A stretch of DNA of 64,000 nt from Cellulomonas sp. (GCF_015234515.1 NZ_JADGMY010000029.1:53387-117386); one strand, 5' to 3'. Counted from the first letter of the stretch, positions 37,229 through 48,508 are shown. The notes: generated by a model not told the origin, from the sequence alone. Program-made: numbers and translations.

Positions 37229-37680
37229 CACCTGCCCCGCAGGTGGCGTCGAGCCCCGGCACCGCGCCCCCGCCGCACGTGCGGCGGGGCGCGGTGCCGC
37301 TCGCTCTGGGCGCGGCGGCGGTGGCCGGCGCCGTGCTGCTGGTGGCCCGGTCGCCGTACGTGCCCCTCAGCTACGGGATCTGTCCCTCGGTCCTCTTCCT
37401 GGGCGTGTCCTGCCCGGGCTGCGGGGGCCTGCGTGCCACGCACGACCTGCTGACCGGGGACCTCGCCGCCGCGTGGCAGGCGAACCCGCTGTGGACGCTC
37501 ACCGCGCCGCTCCTGGCGATCGCCTGGCTGCTGTGGACCGTGCGGCGACTGCGTGGCGAGCCGAGCCCGGTCGCGCCGGCGTGGCTCCCGTGGACCGCGC
37601 TCGTCGCGGTCGTGGCGTTCGCGGTGCTGCGCAACGTCCCGGCGCTGGTGCCGTACCTCGGACCTGCACCACTGCCGTAA
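37225..37680 (+). CDS. DUF2752 domain membrane protein
   Basis: A 151-residue protein with about three membrane segments. The DUF2752 signature [17 protein letters not shown] lies at about 62-78, with the conserved Cys pair and the following LWTLTAPLL helix. GTG 37225 overlaps the previous stop by 4 nt, so it is coupled to the DUF4190 protein. Function unknown; the conserved Cys-Pro-Gly-Cys-Gly is the only mechanistic hint. Confidence 0.85.
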   Translation: MTPAPQVASSPGTAPPPHVRRGAVPLALGAAAVAGAVLLVARSPYVPLSYGICPSVLFLGVSCPGCGGLRATHDLLTGDLAAAWQANPLWTLTAPLLAIAWLLWTVRRLRGEPSPVAPAWLPWTALVAVVAFAVLRNVPALVPYLGPAPLP

Positions 37681-37743
37681 CGGCTCGACCGCCGTGGTCG
37701 CGAGCGTCGCGTCCTTCGTCCCCGCCCTTCAGGAGTCAACGTC

Positions 37744-38229
37744 ATGAGCACACCCCATGAGCCGCAGCCCGGGCCCCTGTACGGGCAGGAGGCGGCGTAC
37801 GTCGCGCACGGCGGCGCCGCGCCCGCGGACGCGCCCTCGGGGCCCGGGACGAGGCCGGGTCCGCAACCGGTCACGTCACCCGACCGGCGCCTGCAGCCTG
37901 GTCCGCCGGAGGGCGGGTACCCGGTCGTCCCGCCGCCTGCGTACGCGCCACGCAACGACCTCGCGGTGTGGTCCCTCGTCCTCGGTCTGCTGGGCATCAT
38001 GGGCTGCCTGTTCTTCACCGGCGTACCGGCGGTGATCCTCGGCAACAACGCGCGTCGCGCCGTCGCCGCCGGGCAGGCGAACAACGACGGGATGGCGACC
38101 GCGGGCATCGTGCTCGGCTGGGTCGCGAGCGGCCTGGGTGTGCTCGCGGTCGTGGTCCTGGCCCTCGTGGTGCTCCTGCCCCTGCTCTTCCTGGGACTCA
38201 CCCTCCCGTTCCTCGCCACGACGCCGTAG
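37744..38229 (+). CDS. Second DUF4190 membrane protein
   Basis: A 161-residue protein with a disordered Pro-rich N-terminal 75 residues and two membrane segments (about 77-100 and 120-155), with [16 protein letters not shown] and the [20 protein letters not shown] loop typical of DUF4190. It lacks the YGQ repeats of its neighbour at 36.6 kb. AGGAG at 37730-37734 precedes ATG 37744. Function unknown. Confidence 0.8.
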   Translation: MSTPHEPQPGPLYGQEAAYVAHGGAAPADAPSGPGTRPGPQPVTSPDRRLQPGPPEGGYPVVPPPAYAPRNDLAVWSLVLGLLGIMGCLFFTGVPAVILGNNARRAVAAGQANNDGMATAGIVLGWVASGLGVLAVVVLALVVLLPLLFLGLTLPFLATTP

Positions 38230-38312
38230 GTCGCGACGGACCACCGCTGGACCAGGAGCTGGACCACGAGCCGGAGGTGACGGCGACGGTCCACACCTCG
38301 GGCGGGTGGACG

Positions 38313-38382
38313 GACGTGCCGCGCGGCACGTCTACCATGTCTCGTCGGCGACGACCCCGGCCCACAGAGCGGGACGTGCCGC
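38313..38382 (+). promoter_or_regulatory. trpC upstream repeat set with -10 element
   Basis: GACGTGCCGC (38313-38322) is followed directly by its reverse complement GCGGCACGTC (38323-38332), forming a perfect 20-bp palindrome that abuts the -10 hexamer TACCAT (38333-38338). The first half occurs again at 38373-38382 in the leader. This may be an operator for a dimeric repressor with an extra half site, or alternative RNA hairpins if transcription enters from upstream. Confidence 0.5.
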
Positions 38383-38411
38383 ACCAACCGGCCAGAGGGG
38401 ATGATCGGTCG

Positions 38412-39224
38412 ATGACAGTGCTGGACGACATCGTCGCGGGGGTCAGGGAAGACCTGGCCGCAAGGGAGGCGACGACGCCTCTCGGTGAGCTCAAGGAGCG
38501 GGCTGCCCGCCGTGAGTCGGCGCTGCAGTGCGTGGCGCGGCTCAAGATGGCAGACGCGGTGACCGTGATCGCGGAGGTGAAGCGCTCGAGCCCCAGCAAG
38601 GGCGCGCTGGCCGCGATCTCGGACCCGGCGGCCCTGGCGGCCGAGTACGAGAAGGGCGGCGCGGTCGCGATCTCGGTGCTCACCGAGCAGCGCCGGTTCA
38701 ACGGTTCGCTGGACGACCTGGACGCCGTCCGGGCGCGCGTCGACGTGCCTGTGCTGCGCAAGGACTTCGTGGTCTCGCCCTACCAGGTGTGGGAGGCGCG
38801 GGCGCACGGCGCCGACCTGGTGCTGCTCATCGTCGCCGCGCTCGAGCAGACCGTGCTCGAGTCGCTGGTGGAGCGGGTGCACTCCCTGGGGATGACCGCG
38901 CTGGTCGAGGTGCACGACACCGAGGAGGTCGCGCGGGCGGTGGACGCCGGCGCGCGGGTCATCGGTGTCAACGCGCGCGACCTGCGTTCGCTCGAGGTCG
39001 ACCGGACCACCTTCTCGCGGGTCGCGCCCGCGATCCCGTCGGACGTCGTCAAGATCGCCGAGTCCGGCGTGCGGGGCCCGCACGACGTGATGGACTACGC
39101 GCGCGCCGGGGCGGACGTGGTGCTCGTCGGCGAGGCCCTGGTGACGGACGACGCCCCTCGGCAGTCCGTGGCGGACCTCGTCGCGGCCGGTGCCCACCCG
39201 GCGCTGCGGGCGGTACGGCAGTGA
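38412..39224 (+). CDS. trpC: Indole-3-glycerol phosphate synthase
   Basis: TIM-barrel enzyme closing the indole ring, monofunctional, 270 residues. [41 protein letters not shown] and IAESGV carry the usual catalytic Lys and Glu residues and the phosphate site. ATG 38412 is the natural family N-terminus (MTVLDDIV); an in-frame ATG at 38337 falls inside the -10 and would add 25 basic residues not seen in relatives. GAGGGG at 38395-38400 is the likely ribosome site, 11 nt away. trpB overlaps its stop. Confidence 0.97.
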   Translation: MTVLDDIVAGVREDLAAREATTPLGELKERAARRESALQCVARLKMADAVTVIAEVKRSSPSKGALAAISDPAALAAEYEKGGAVAISVLTEQRRFNGSLDDLDAVRARVDVPVLRKDFVVSPYQVWEARAHGADLVLLIVAALEQTVLESLVERVHSLGMTALVEVHDTEEVARAVDAGARVIGVNARDLRSLEVDRTTFSRVAPAIPSDVVKIAESGVRGPHDVMDYARAGADVVLVGEALVTDDAPRQSVADLVAAGAHPALRAVRQ

Positions 39225-40540
39225 CCGCGTCCGCGGGCGGCCGTGGCCACGGGACGCGGAGCATGCGTGACGTCCTGCGCGGAGGGGGACCGCTCGCGCG
39301 GCACGAAGGCCCGTACTTCGGGGAGTTCGGCGGCCGGTTCGTCCCGGAGGCGCTGATCGCCGCGCTCGACGAGCTCGAGACGCACTACCGCAAGGCGCTG
39401 GCCGACCCTGCGTTCTCCGACGAGCTCGAGCGGCTCCACCGCACGTACACGGGGCGGCCGAGCCCGATCACCGAGGTGCCGCGGTTCGCGCAGCACGTCG
39501 GCGAGGGCGTGCGCGTCTTCCTCAAGCGTGAGGACCTCAACCACACGGGGTCGCACAAGATCAACAACGTGCTCGGGCAGGCGCTGCTGGTCAAGCGGAT
39601 GGGCAAGCGACGGGTCATCGCCGAGACCGGTGCGGGGCAGCACGGCGTCGCCACCGCGACGGCCGCGGCGCTGCTCGACCTCGAGTGCACGGTGTACATG
39701 GGCGAGGAGGACACGCAGCGCCAGGCGCTGAACGTCGCCCGCATGGAGCTGCTCGGCGCGACCGTCGTGCCCGTCACGATCGGGTCCCGCACGCTCAAGG
39801 ACGCGATCAACGAGGCGCTGCGGGACTGGGTCGCCAACGTCGAGTCGACGCACTACCTGCTCGGCACGGTGACCGGGCCGCACCCGTTCCCGGAGATGGT
39901 CCGCGACTTCCACAAGGTGATCGGTGACGAGGCGCGGTCGCAGATCCTCGACGAGACGGGTGCGCTGCCCGACGCGGTCGTGGCGTGCGTCGGCGGCGGG
40001 TCCAACGCGATGGGCATCTTCAACGCGTTCCTCGACGACCCGCAGGTCCGCCTGTTCGGCTTCGAGGCGGGCGGCGAGGGCATCGCGTCCGGACGGCACT
40101 CCGCACGATTCTCCGGAGGCGCTCCCGGCGTGCTGCACGGTGCTCGCAGCTACCTGCTCCAGGACGAGGACGGCCAGACCCTCCCGAGCCACTCCGTGTC
40201 CGCCGGACTCGACTACCCGAGCGTGGGGCCCGAGCACGCCTGGCTGCACGACACCGGTCGCGCGCAGTACCGCCCCGTGACGGACGGCGAGGCGATGGAG
40301 GCATTCCGTCTGCTGTGCCGCACCGAGGGCATCATCCCGGCCATCGAGTCGGCGCACGCGCTGGCCGGCGCGATCGCGCTCGGCCGTGAGGCCGAGACGT
40401 GGGCGCAGGACGGGCGGCCTGCCGTGATCCTCGTCAACCTGTCGGGCCGCGGTGACAAGGACGTGGCGACGGCGGCCGCGTGGTTCGGGCTGATCGAGCC
40501 CGAGCCCCTGCTGAAGGCCGACGAGGGAGAGCAGCTGTGA
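39221..40540 (+). CDS. trpB: Tryptophan synthase beta chain
   Basis: PLP enzyme condensing indole and serine, 439 residues. The cofactor Lys is in [17 protein letters not shown] follows, and the phosphate-binding [10 protein letters not shown] is present. [15 protein letters not shown] marks a TrpB1-type enzyme. GTG 39221 overlaps trpC by 4 nt and is favoured over ATG 39263, whose upstream GGAG is only 1 nt away. Forms the alpha2-beta2 complex with TrpA. Confidence 0.97.
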   Translation: MTASAGGRGHGTRSMRDVLRGGGPLARHEGPYFGEFGGRFVPEALIAALDELETHYRKALADPAFSDELERLHRTYTGRPSPITEVPRFAQHVGEGVRVFLKREDLNHTGSHKINNVLGQALLVKRMGKRRVIAETGAGQHGVATATAAALLDLECTVYMGEEDTQRQALNVARMELLGATVVPVTIGSRTLKDAINEALRDWVANVESTHYLLGTVTGPHPFPEMVRDFHKVIGDEARSQILDETGALPDAVVACVGGGSNAMGIFNAFLDDPQVRLFGFEAGGEGIASGRHSARFSGGAPGVLHGARSYLLQDEDGQTLPSHSVSAGLDYPSVGPEHAWLHDTGRAQYRPVTDGEAMEAFRLLCRTEGIIPAIESAHALAGAIALGREAETWAQDGRPAVILVNLSGRGDKDVATAAAWFGLIEPEPLLKADEGEQL

Positions 40541-41373
40541 GCGTCACGGACGTGCGATCGGAGACGGGCGAGAAGCTCGACGAGCTGGCCTCCGGACCTC
40601 GGCCCCGCGCCGCACTCATCGGGTACCTCCCGGTCGGGTTCCCGTCGGTGCCCGGCTCGGCGCGCGCGGTGCGCGCGATGGTCGAGGCAGGCGTGGACAT
40701 CGTCGAGCTCGGGGTGCCGTACACCGACCCCGTGATGGACGGGCCGGTCATCCAGGCGGCGGCGAACCACGCGCTCGCCCACGGGACGCGCGTGCGGGAC
40801 ACGCTGCTCGTCGCCGAGCAGGTCGCGGACGCCGGCGCGCCGATCCTGGTCATGACCTACTGGAACCTCGTGCTGCGCTACGGCGTCGAGGCGTTCGCGC
40901 GGGACCTCGCTGCCGCGGGCGGCGCCGGCCTCATCACGCCCGACCTGATCCCCGACGAGGGCGCCGAGTGGCTGGCCGCCTCGGACGCGCACGGTCTCGA
41001 CCGTGTCTTCCTGGTCGCACCGAGCTCGACGCCCGAACGGCTGGTGTCGACCGTCGCCGCGAGCCGCGGCTTCGTGTACGCGGCCTCGACGATGGGCGTG
41101 ACCGGCGAGCGTGCCACCGTGGGGGAGCGCGCGGAGCAGCTCGTCGCCGACACGCGAGCCGCCGGTGCGTCCCGCGTGTGCGTCGGTCTCGGCGTGTCCC
41201 GCCCCGAGCAGGCGGCGCAGGTCGCCGGGTACGCCGACGGCGTGATCGTGGGCTCGGCCCTGGTGCGGCCGCTGCTCGAGGCCCCCGACGAGGCCGCAGG
41301 TCTCGACGCCCTCACGGGCGTCGTGCGCGGCCTCGCCGACGGTGTGCGCTCGGCGGTGCGGACACCGCGATGA
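40537..41373 (+). CDS. trpA: Tryptophan synthase alpha chain
   Basis: TIM-barrel subunit that releases indole from indole glycerol phosphate, 278 residues. [21 protein letters not shown] carries the catalytic Glu and Asp, [12 protein letters not shown] and [11 protein letters not shown] follow, and [11 protein letters not shown] is the phosphate site. The canonical second-Asp motif reads DPVMDG, as in other actinobacteria. GTG 40537 overlaps trpB, and the stop overlaps lgt. Confidence 0.96.
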   Translation: MSVTDVRSETGEKLDELASGPRPRAALIGYLPVGFPSVPGSARAVRAMVEAGVDIVELGVPYTDPVMDGPVIQAAANHALAHGTRVRDTLLVAEQVADAGAPILVMTYWNLVLRYGVEAFARDLAAAGGAGLITPDLIPDEGAEWLAASDAHGLDRVFLVAPSSTPERLVSTVAASRGFVYAASTMGVTGERATVGERAEQLVADTRAAGASRVCVGLGVSRPEQAAQVAGYADGVIVGSALVRPLLEAPDEAAGLDALTGVVRGLADGVRSAVRTPR

Positions 41374-42233
41374 CCGTCCTCCCGCTCGCGATCCCGAGCC
41401 CCGGGCAGAGCGTCTGGCACCTGGGTCCCTTCCCGCTGCGGGCGTACGCGATCGCGATCCTCCTCGGCATCGTGGTCGCCACCGTCATGACGCAGCGACG
41501 GTGGAAGGCGCGCGGGGGAGACCCCGAGACCGTCCTCGAGATCGCCTACTGGGCGGTGCCCTTCGGGATCGTCGGTGGCCGGCTGTACCACGTCGTCAGC
41601 TCGCCGGACGCGTACTTCGGCCCCGGCGGCGACCCGTGGAAGGCGCTGGCCATCTGGGAGGGCGGCCTCGGCATCTGGGGTGCCGTCGCACTCGGTGCGG
41701 TCGGTGCGTGGATCGGCTGCCGCCGCCACGGGGTGCGGCTGGCCGACTTCGCGGACGCGCTGGCACCGGGACTCCTCGTCGCGCAGGGCATCGGCCGGCT
41801 CGGCAACTGGTTCAACCAGGAGCTGTTCGGTGGTCCGACGACCCTGCCCTGGGGGTTGCGCATCGACGACGCCCACCTGCCCGCCGGCTTCGACCCCGGC
41901 ACGCTGTTCCACCCGACCTTCCTGTACGAGATGCTGTGGAACTTCGCCGCAGCCGCGCTGCTGATCTACCTGGGTCCGAGGTTGCGACAGGGCAGCGGGC
42001 GGACCTTCTGGCTGTACGTCGTGCTGTACACGACCGGACGTCTGTGGATCGAGATGCTGCGCATCGACCCGGCGGAGACCGTGCTCGGGCTGCGACTCAA
42101 CGTCTGGACGTCCATCGTGGTGTGCCTCGGCGCGCTGGTAGCGTTCGTCGTGGTCGGACGTCGCAACCCTGGACGTGACACGACCGTCCTGTCGACACCC
42201 CCCACGACGCAGGACGACGAGGCGGACATCTAA
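41370..42233 (+). CDS. lgt: Prolipoprotein diacylglyceryl transferase
   Basis: Membrane enzyme that attaches diacylglycerol to the lipobox Cys of prolipoproteins, such as the FKBP and Liv-binding lipoproteins in this window. The 287 residues have about seven membrane segments and the signature GRLGNWFNQELFG near residue 145. FPLRAYAIAILLGI and WEGGLGIWGA are also typical. ATG 41370 overlaps trpA by 4 nt. The trpA-lgt order is common in actinobacteria. Confidence 0.97.
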   Translation: MTVLPLAIPSPGQSVWHLGPFPLRAYAIAILLGIVVATVMTQRRWKARGGDPETVLEIAYWAVPFGIVGGRLYHVVSSPDAYFGPGGDPWKALAIWEGGLGIWGAVALGAVGAWIGCRRHGVRLADFADALAPGLLVAQGIGRLGNWFNQELFGGPTTLPWGLRIDDAHLPAGFDPGTLFHPTFLYEMLWNFAAAALLIYLGPRLRQGSGRTFWLYVVLYTTGRLWIEMLRIDPAETVLGLRLNVWTSIVVCLGALVAFVVVGRRNPGRDTTVLSTPPTTQDDEADI

Positions 42234-42287
42234 CGTCGCGCTCGGTGACACCGGTGCGTCGGACGTGATGTCGTCCCACGCGTTCAT

Positions 42288-42313
42288 CGATACCGGCGTG
42301 CGGGCGGTATCGT
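42288..42313 (+). promoter_or_regulatory. Inverted repeat overlapping the gltB -10
   Basis: CGATACCG (42288-42295) and CGGTATCG (42305-42312) are perfect inverted repeats with a 9-nt spacer. The second arm overlaps a candidate -10 TATCGT (42308-42313). A repressor bound here would block transcription of gltBD. Confidence 0.45.
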
Positions 42314-42366
42314 CGCCTTTCACCACGGGCCGACGACGTCCCGGTACCCCCCTTGTTCGTTCGACG

Positions 42367-42383
42367 CCCCGGCCCCGCCGGGG
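42367..42383 (+). promoter_or_regulatory. Hairpin just before the gltB ribosome site
   Basis: CCCCGGC and GCCGGGG form a perfect 7-bp stem around CCC, ending 5 nt before the GAGGACGG ribosome site. It could limit initiation or attenuate transcription. Confidence 0.35.
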
Positions 42384-42401
42384 ACTGTGAGGACGGTGCT
42401 G

Positions 42402-45400
42402 ATGTCGACGTCGCCCGCGAGCCCCGCTGCTGCCGTGGCGCCAGTCCGGCACGGCCTCTACGACCCCGCGGCCGAGCACGACGCCTGCGGTTTCGCATTC
42501 GTCGCCACGCTGCGTGGAACGCCCGGCAGGGACATCGTCGACGCCGGCCTCACGGCGCTCCTCAACCTGGACCACCGCGGTGCGGTGGGCGCGGAAGAGG
42601 ACAGCGGTGACGGCGCCGGCATCCTGACGCAGATCCCTGACGCCTTCCTTCGTGACGTCGTGGACGCCGAGCTCCCGGCTGCCGGCTACTACGCCATCGG
42701 CATGGCCTTCCTGCCGGTCGACGACGCCGAGCGGGCGCAGGCCGTGGCAGCGGTCGAGGCCGTCGCGGCGGAGGAGAAGCTCGAGGTCCTCGCATGGCGC
42801 GAGGTCGTCGTGACCGCCGACCTCGTCGGGCCCACCGCGCGCGCGTCGATGCCGGTGTTCCGCCAGCTCGTCGTCGCCGACCCGTCGCGCGAGCTCTCCG
42901 GGATCGCGCTGGACCGTCGCGCGTACCGGCTGCGCAAGCGCGCCGAGCGGGAGCACGGCGTCTACTTCGCGTCGCTGTCGGCACGGACCATCACCTACAA
43001 GGGCATGCTGACCACCGGGCAGCTCGAGCCGTTCTTCGCGGACCTCTCGGACCCTCGGTACGCGTCCGAGATCGCGCTGGTGCACTCGCGGTTCTCGACC
43101 AACACCTTCCCCTCGTGGCCGCTCGCGCAGCCGTTCCGCATGGTCGCCCACAACGGTGAGATCAACACGGTGCGCGGCAACCGCAACTGGATGGCCGCCC
43201 GCCAGGGCATGCTCTCGTCCGACCTGCTGGGCGACCTCGCCCCGCTGCTCCCCGTCTGCACGCCGGGCGGGTCCGACTCCGGCAGCTTCGACGAGGTGCT
43301 GGAGCTGCTGCACCTGTCCGGCCGGTCCCTGCCGCACGCGGTCATGATGATGATCCCGGAGCCGTGGGAGAACCACGCGCAGATGGACCCGTCGACCCGG
43401 GCGTTCTTCGAGTACCACTCCACGCTCATGGAGCCGTGGGACGGTCCTGCCGCCATGACCTTCACCGACGGGACCCTCATCGGCGCCGTGCAGGACCGCA
43501 ACGGTCTGCGGCCGGGGCGGTACTGGGTGACCGAGGACGGCCTCGTGGTCTGCGCCTCCGAGGCGGGCGTCCTCGACATCGACCCCGCGTCGATCGTCGC
43601 CAAGGGCCGTCTCGAGCCGGGTCTGTTCTTCCTCGTCGACACGGGGCAGGGTCGGATCGTCGCCGACGTCGAGGTGATGGCCCAGCTCGCCGCCCAGCGG
43701 CCGTACGCGCAGTGGGTGCAGGAGAACGCCGTCCACCTCTCGCAGCTGCCGGACCGCGAGCACGTGGCACACTCGGCCGCGTCGGTGCGGCGCCGCCAGC
43801 GGGCGTTCGGCTACACCGAGGAGGAGCTGAAGATCCTCCTGGCGCCGATGGCCTCCGCCGGCGCCGAGCCGCTCGGTGCGATGGGTTCGGACACACCCGT
43901 CGCCGTCCTCTCGAAGCGACCGCGGCTGCTGTTCGACTACTTCACCCAGATGTTCGCGCAGGTCACGAACCCGCCTCTGGACGCGATCCGCGAGGAGCTG
44001 GTCACCTCGATCGGCGGGGCGATCGGCCCGGAGCCGAACCTGCTGGTCGACGGGCCCGAGCACGCGCGCAAGATCATGCTGCCGTTCCCCGTCATCGACA
44101 ACGACCAGCTCGCCAAGATCGTGCACGTCGCGAAGGAGCCGTCGCTCGGCTTCCGTGCGACGACGATCCGCGGTCTGTACAAGGTCGACGGGGGAGGGGC
44201 CGCGCTCGAGCGGCGCCTCGAGGAGATCTTCGCCGAGGTCGACCGTGCGGTCGCCGACGGCGTGAGCTTCCTCGTCCTGTCGGACCGCAACTCCGACGCG
44301 GACCTCGCGCCGATCCCGTCGCTGCTGCTGCTGTCGGCCGTGCACCACCACACGCTGCGCCGTCACACCCGCACGCAGATCTCGCTGGTCGTCGAGGCGG
44401 GTGACGTGCGCGAGGTGCACCACGTGGCCCTGCTCGTCGGTTACGGCGCGGCGGCCGTCAACCCGTACCTGGCCATGGAGACCGTCGAGGACCAGGCGCG
44501 CAGCGGCTACCTGCCGGGCGTCACGCCGGAGAAGGCCGTCGCCAACCTCATCAAGGCGCTCGGCAAGGGTGTCCTGAAGGTCATGTCGAAGATGGGCATC
44601 TCGACCATCGCGTCGTACCGCGGCGCGCAGGTGTTCGAGGCGATCGGCCTGTCCCACGCGCTGGTCGACCGGTACTTCACGGGCACGACCAGCCGGCTGG
44701 GGGGCATCGGGCTCGACGTGATCGCCGCCGAGGTCGCGGCACGCCATGCCGACGCCTACCCGGCCAGCGGCAACCGCCAGGCGCACCAGCGCCTCGCCGT
44801 CGGCGGCGAGTATCAGTGGCGCCGGGGTGGCGAGGAGCACCTGTTCGACCCCGAGACGGTCTTCCGCCTGCAGCACTCGACGCGCACGCGCCAGATGGAC
44901 GTGTTCCGGCAGTACACGGCACGGGTCGACGAGCAGTCGGAGCGGCTGATGACGCTGCGCGGCCTGCTGCGGTTCAAGGAGGGCGTCCGCCCACCCGTGC
45001 CCATCGACGAGGTCGAGCCCGTCAGCGAGATCGTCAAGCGGTTCAACACCGGGGCCATGTCGTACGGCTCGATCTCCGCCGAGGCGCACGAGACGCTGGC
45101 GATCGCGATGAACGAGATCGGTGGCAAGTCGAACACCGGGGAGGGCGGCGAGGACCCCGACCGTCTGCACGACCCGCGGCGCCGCTCGGCGATCAAGCAG
45201 ATCGCCTCCGGCCGGTTCGGTGTGACGTCCGAGTACCTCACCAACGCGGACGACATCCAGATCAAGCTCGCCCAGGGCGCGAAGCCGGGCGAGGGCGGTC
45301 AGCTGCCCGGTCACAAGGTGTACCCGTGGGTCGCCAAGACGCGGCACTCGACCCCGGGTGTCGGGCTGATCTCGCCCCCGCCGCACCACGACATCTACTC

Positions 45401-46967
45401 GATCGAGGACCTCGCGCAGCTCATCCACGACGCGAAGAACGCCAACCCCTCCGCACGGATCCACACCAAGCTCGTCAGCGAGTTCGGTGTCGGCACGGTG
45501 GCCGCCGGCGTGGCCAAGGCCCACTCGGACGTCGTGCTGATCTCGGGGCACGACGGCGGCACGGGCGCGAGCCCGCTGACGTCGCTGAAGCACGCCGGCA
45601 CCCCGTGGGAGATCGGCCTGGCGGAGACCCAGCAGACCCTGGTCCTCAACGACCTGCGTGACCGGGTCGTGGTGCAGGTCGACGGCCAGCTGAAGACGGG
45701 ACGCGACGTGCTGGTCGGGGCGCTCCTGGGGGCCGAGGAGTTCGGCTTCGCCACGGCCCCGCTGGTCGTCTCCGGCTGCGTCATGATGCGCGTCTGCCAC
45801 CTCGACACCTGCCCCGTGGGCGTCGCCACGCAGAACCCGGAGCTGCGGGCGCGGTTCACGGGACGCCCGGAGTTCGTCGTGACGTTCTTCGAGTTCATCG
45901 CCCAGGAGGTGCGTGAGCACCTCGCGGCGCTCGGGTTCCGGTCGATCAAGGAGGCCGTGGGCCGGGTCGAGATGCTCGACACCCGCCACGCGGTCGACCA
46001 CTGGAAGGCCGAGGGGCTGGACCTGACGCCCGTGCTGGCCGTGCCCCAGCCGAAGCCCGGCTCGAGCCTGTCCCACGCGCGGGCTCAGGACCACGGGCTC
46101 GAGCGGGCGCTCGACAACCAGCTCATCGCGCTGGCTGCCGACGCCCTCGAGCGCGCGGAGCCCGTGCGCATCGCGCTGCCCGTGCGCAACGTCAACCGGA
46201 CGGTCGGCACCATGCTGGGCCACGAGGTGACCAAGCGGTACGGCGGCGCAGGGCTGCCCGACGACACCATCGACGCGACGCTGACCGGGTCGGCGGGCCA
46301 GTCGTTCGGTGCGTTCCTGCCGAGGGGCATCACGCTGCGGCTCTTCGGCGACGCGAACGACTACGTCGGCAAGGGCCTGTCGGGCGGTCGCCTCGTCGTC
46401 CGTCCCGACCGGAGCTCGGCCCTGAGCAGCCAGCACAACGTCATCGCCGGCAACGTCATCGGGTACGGCGCGACCAGCGGGCAGATCTTCCTGCGCGGCC
46501 TGGTGGGCGAGCGCTTCGGGGTGCGCAACTCCGGCGCGACGCTCGTCGTCGAGGGCGTGGGCGACCACGCGTGCGAGTACATGACCGGCGGCACGGTCGT
46601 GGTCCTCGGCCCGACCGGACGCAACCTCGGTGCCGGGATGTCCGGGGGCACCGCGTACGTGCTCGACCTGACGCCCGAGCTGGTCAACGTGGACGCCGTC
46701 CGCAGCGGCGAGCTCGCGCTCGACCCCCTGGACGACGAGGACTTCGCGCTCGTCGAGAGCCTGCTGCGCTCCTACGCGGACGAGACGGGCTCGCTCGTCG
46801 CCGCCCAGCTGCTGGAGGACCCGGGCGGCACCCGCACGCGGTTCACCCGCCTGCTGCCCACCGAGTACGCCCGCGTCCGCGGCGCCCTCGCGCAGGCCGA
46901 GGCCGACGGCCTCGACCCGAGCGCGCCGGGCGTGTGGGACAAGATCCTGGAGGTGGCCCGTGGCTGA
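42402..46967 (+). CDS. gltB: Glutamate synthase large subunit
   Basis: NADPH-dependent glutamate synthase, alpha subunit, 1,521 residues. The glutaminase nucleophile is Cys29 in EHDACGFAF after a short propeptide. [19 protein letters not shown] and [10 protein letters not shown] belong to the amidotransferase domain. The synthase domain has NTGEGGEDP and [18 protein letters not shown], then the 3Fe-4S cysteines in [12 protein letters not shown], and a C-terminal GXGXG beta-helix domain. ATG 42402 is preferred over GTG 42387 because GAGGACGG (42389-42396) lies 5 nt upstream. gltD overlaps its end. Confidence 0.97.
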   Translation: MSTSPASPAAAVAPVRHGLYDPAAEHDACGFAFVATLRGTPGRDIVDAGLTALLNLDHRGAVGAEEDSGDGAGILTQIPDAFLRDVVDAELPAAGYYAIGMAFLPVDDAERAQAVAAVEAVAAEEKLEVLAWREVVVTADLVGPTARASMPVFRQLVVADPSRELSGIALDRRAYRLRKRAEREHGVYFASLSARTITYKGMLTTGQLEPFFADLSDPRYASEIALVHSRFSTNTFPSWPLAQPFRMVAHNGEINTVRGNRNWMAARQGMLSSDLLGDLAPLLPVCTPGGSDSGSFDEVLELLHLSGRSLPHAVMMMIPEPWENHAQMDPSTRAFFEYHSTLMEPWDGPAAMTFTDGTLIGAVQDRNGLRPGRYWVTEDGLVVCASEAGVLDIDPASIVAKGRLEPGLFFLVDTGQGRIVADVEVMAQLAAQRPYAQWVQENAVHLSQLPDREHVAHSAASVRRRQRAFGYTEEELKILLAPMASAGAEPLGAMGSDTPVAVLSKRPRLLFDYFTQMFAQVTNPPLDAIREELVTSIGGAIGPEPNLLVDGPEHARKIMLPFPVIDNDQLAKIVHVAKEPSLGFRATTIRGLYKVDGGGAALERRLEEIFAEVDRAVADGVSFLVLSDRNSDADLAPIPSLLLLSAVHHHTLRRHTRTQISLVVEAGDVREVHHVALLVGYGAAAVNPYLAMETVEDQARSGYLPGVTPEKAVANLIKALGKGVLKVMSKMGISTIASYRGAQVFEAIGLSHALVDRYFTGTTSRLGGIGLDVIAAEVAARHADAYPASGNRQAHQRLAVGGEYQWRRGGEEHLFDPETVFRLQHSTRTRQMDVFRQYTARVDEQSERLMTLRGLLRFKEGVRPPVPIDEVEPVSEIVKRFNTGAMSYGSISAEAHETLAIAMNEIGGKSNTGEGGEDPDRLHDPRRRSAIKQIASGRFGVTSEYLTNADDIQIKLAQGAKPGEGGQLPGHKVYPWVAKTRHSTPGVGLISPPPHHDIYSIEDLAQLIHDAKNANPSARIHTKLVSEFGVGTVAAGVAKAHSDVVLISGHDGGTGASPLTSLKHAGTPWEIGLAETQQTLVLNDLRDRVVVQVDGQLKTGRDVLVGALLGAEEFGFATAPLVVSGCVMMRVCHLDTCPVGVATQNPELRARFTGRPEFVVTFFEFIAQEVREHLAALGFRSIKEAVGRVEMLDTRHAVDHWKAEGLDLTPVLAVPQPKPGSSLSHARAQDHGLERALDNQLIALAADALERAEPVRIALPVRNVNRTVGTMLGHEVTKRYGGAGLPDDTIDATLTGSAGQSFGAFLPRGITLRLFGDANDYVGKGLSGGRLVVRPDRSSALSSQHNVIAGNVIGYGATSGQIFLRGLVGERFGVRNSGATLVVEGVGDHACEYMTGGTVVVLGPTGRNLGAGMSGGTAYVLDLTPELVNVDAVRSGELALDPLDDEDFALVESLLRSYADETGSLVAAQLLEDPGGTRTRFTRLLPTEYARVRGALAQAEADGLDPSAPGVWDKILEVARG

Positions 46968-48435
46968 CCCCCGTGGCTTTCTGAAGGTGCGGGAACGCGA
47001 GCTCCCGCCCAACCGCCCGGTCGAGGTGCGTCTGCGCGACTGGAAGGACGTGCACGCCCACCTCGAGGAGGGCCAGCCGTTCCTGCGGGAGCAGGCCGGC
47101 CGGTGCATGGACTGCGGCATCCCGTTCTGCCACAACGGCTGCCCCCTGGGCAACCTCATCCCCGAGTGGAACGACCTCGTGCGGCAAGGTCAGTGGGCCG
47201 ACGCGATCGACCGCCTGCACGCGACCAACAACTTCCCCGAGTTCACGGGGCGGATCTGTCCGGCTCCCTGCGAGTCGAGCTGCGTGCTGGGGATCAACCA
47301 GCCGCCCGTCACCATCAAGAACGTCGAGGTCTCGATCATCGACGAGGCGTTCGCGCGCGGGCTCGTCACGCCTCAGGTGCCGCAGCGGCTGACCGGTCAC
47401 ACGGTCGCCGTCGTCGGGTCGGGCCCCGCCGGCCTCGCGGCCGCGCAGCAGCTCACCCGCGCCGGGCACACCGTCGCGGTGTACGAGCGCGACGACGAGA
47501 TCGGCGGCCTGCTGCGCTACGGCGTGCCGGACTTCAAGCTCGAGAAGATCCACATCGACCGCCGCCTCGAGCAGATGCGTGCGGAGGGCACCCGCTTCCG
47601 ACCCGGTGTCGAGGTCGGCAAAGACGTCACGTGGGTCCAGCTCCAGGCCCGTTACGACGCCATCGTGCTCGCCACGGGCGCGACCGTGCCGCGTCAGCTG
47701 CAGGTGCCCGGGCTCGACCTCGAGGGCGTGCACTTCGCGATGGACTACCTGCACCAGGCCAACGCGGTCGTCGCAGGCAAGGACGTCCCGGAGCAGATCA
47801 CCGCCGAGGGCAAGCACGTCGTCATCATCGGCGGCGGCGACACCGGTTCGGACTGCCTCGGCACCGCGCTGCGGCAGGGCGCGGCGTCGGTCACGACGCT
47901 GGCCATCGGCAAGAAGCCCCCGACCGAGCGCCCCGCGAGCCAGCCGTGGCCCACCGACCCGGTCCTCTTCGAGGTCTCGTCGTCGCACGAGGAGGGCGGG
48001 GAGCGGGACTACCTCGCCTCGACGGTCGCGTTCCTCGGCGACGAGGGTGACGGTGCGGGCCACGTGCGCGCCCTGCGCCTCGCCACGACCGAGTACCTGC
48101 CGGACGGGCGGCGCGTCCCGACCCCCGGCACGGAGCGCGACATCCCCGTCGACCTCGTACTCGTGGCGATGGGCTTCACCGGCCCGGAGACCGAGGACCT
48201 CACCGAGCAGCTCGGCGTCGAGCTCACGGGCCGCGGCGCCGTGGCCCGGGACGACGACTTCGGCACCAGCGTGCCGGGCGTCTTCGTCGCCGGTGACGCA
48301 GGCCGCGGACAGTCCCTCGTGGTGTGGGCCATCGCCGAGGGACGCGCCGCCGCGGCGTCCGTGGACGCCTACCTGTCGGGCTCCTCCGAGCTGCCCGCCC
48401 CCGTCTCGGCGAGCACGGTGGCACTTCGCCCCTGA
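46960..48435 (+). CDS. gltD: Glutamate synthase small subunit
   Basis: NADPH-oxidising flavoprotein partner of GltB, 491 residues. The N-terminal Cys clusters [13 protein letters not shown] and CPAPCESSC hold two 4Fe-4S centres. [14 protein letters not shown] is the FAD site, [12 protein letters not shown] the NADPH site, and [18 protein letters not shown] the second flavin motif. GTG 46960 overlaps gltB by 8 nt, ensuring coupled synthesis. A strong hairpin follows. Confidence 0.97.
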   Translation: MADPRGFLKVRERELPPNRPVEVRLRDWKDVHAHLEEGQPFLREQAGRCMDCGIPFCHNGCPLGNLIPEWNDLVRQGQWADAIDRLHATNNFPEFTGRICPAPCESSCVLGINQPPVTIKNVEVSIIDEAFARGLVTPQVPQRLTGHTVAVVGSGPAGLAAAQQLTRAGHTVAVYERDDEIGGLLRYGVPDFKLEKIHIDRRLEQMRAEGTRFRPGVEVGKDVTWVQLQARYDAIVLATGATVPRQLQVPGLDLEGVHFAMDYLHQANAVVAGKDVPEQITAEGKHVVIIGGGDTGSDCLGTALRQGAASVTTLAIGKKPPTERPASQPWPTDPVLFEVSSSHEEGGERDYLASTVAFLGDEGDGAGHVRALRLATTEYLPDGRRVPTPGTERDIPVDLVLVAMGFTGPETEDLTEQLGVELTGRGAVARDDDFGTSVPGVFVAGDAGRGQSLVVWAIAEGRAAAASVDAYLSGSSELPAPVSASTVALRP

Positions 48436-48478
48436 GCCCGTCGCCCGAATATCCCTTCCCGGGATGTGCGTACCCGCA

Positions 48479-48508
48479 GGCCGGGCACGTCCCCCGGGAC
48501 GTCCGGCC
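48479..48508 (+). terminator. gltBD terminator
   Basis: GGCCGG (48479-48484) pairs with CCGGCC (48503-48508), and inside it ACGTCC pairs with GGACGT. Two T residues follow. Confidence 0.65.

Noticed and set aside
38240..38283. Possible trp leader peptide with two Trp codons (reading [12 protein letters not shown])
   Set aside because: No start codon exists between the preceding in-frame stop and the Trp codons, and the stretch lies upstream of the candidate -10.
38337..38411. Longer TrpC from ATG 38337
   Set aside because: That ATG lies in the -10 hexamer and adds 25 basic residues absent from the family; ATG 38412 gives the normal N-terminus.
40878..47159. A 2,093-codon open frame antisense to trpA, lgt and gltB
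   Set aside because: Shadow of strongly conserved genes; the GC-rich code leaves few stop codons on the opposite strand. Similar antisense frames at 48509-51961 and 59382-62648 were rejected for the same reason.
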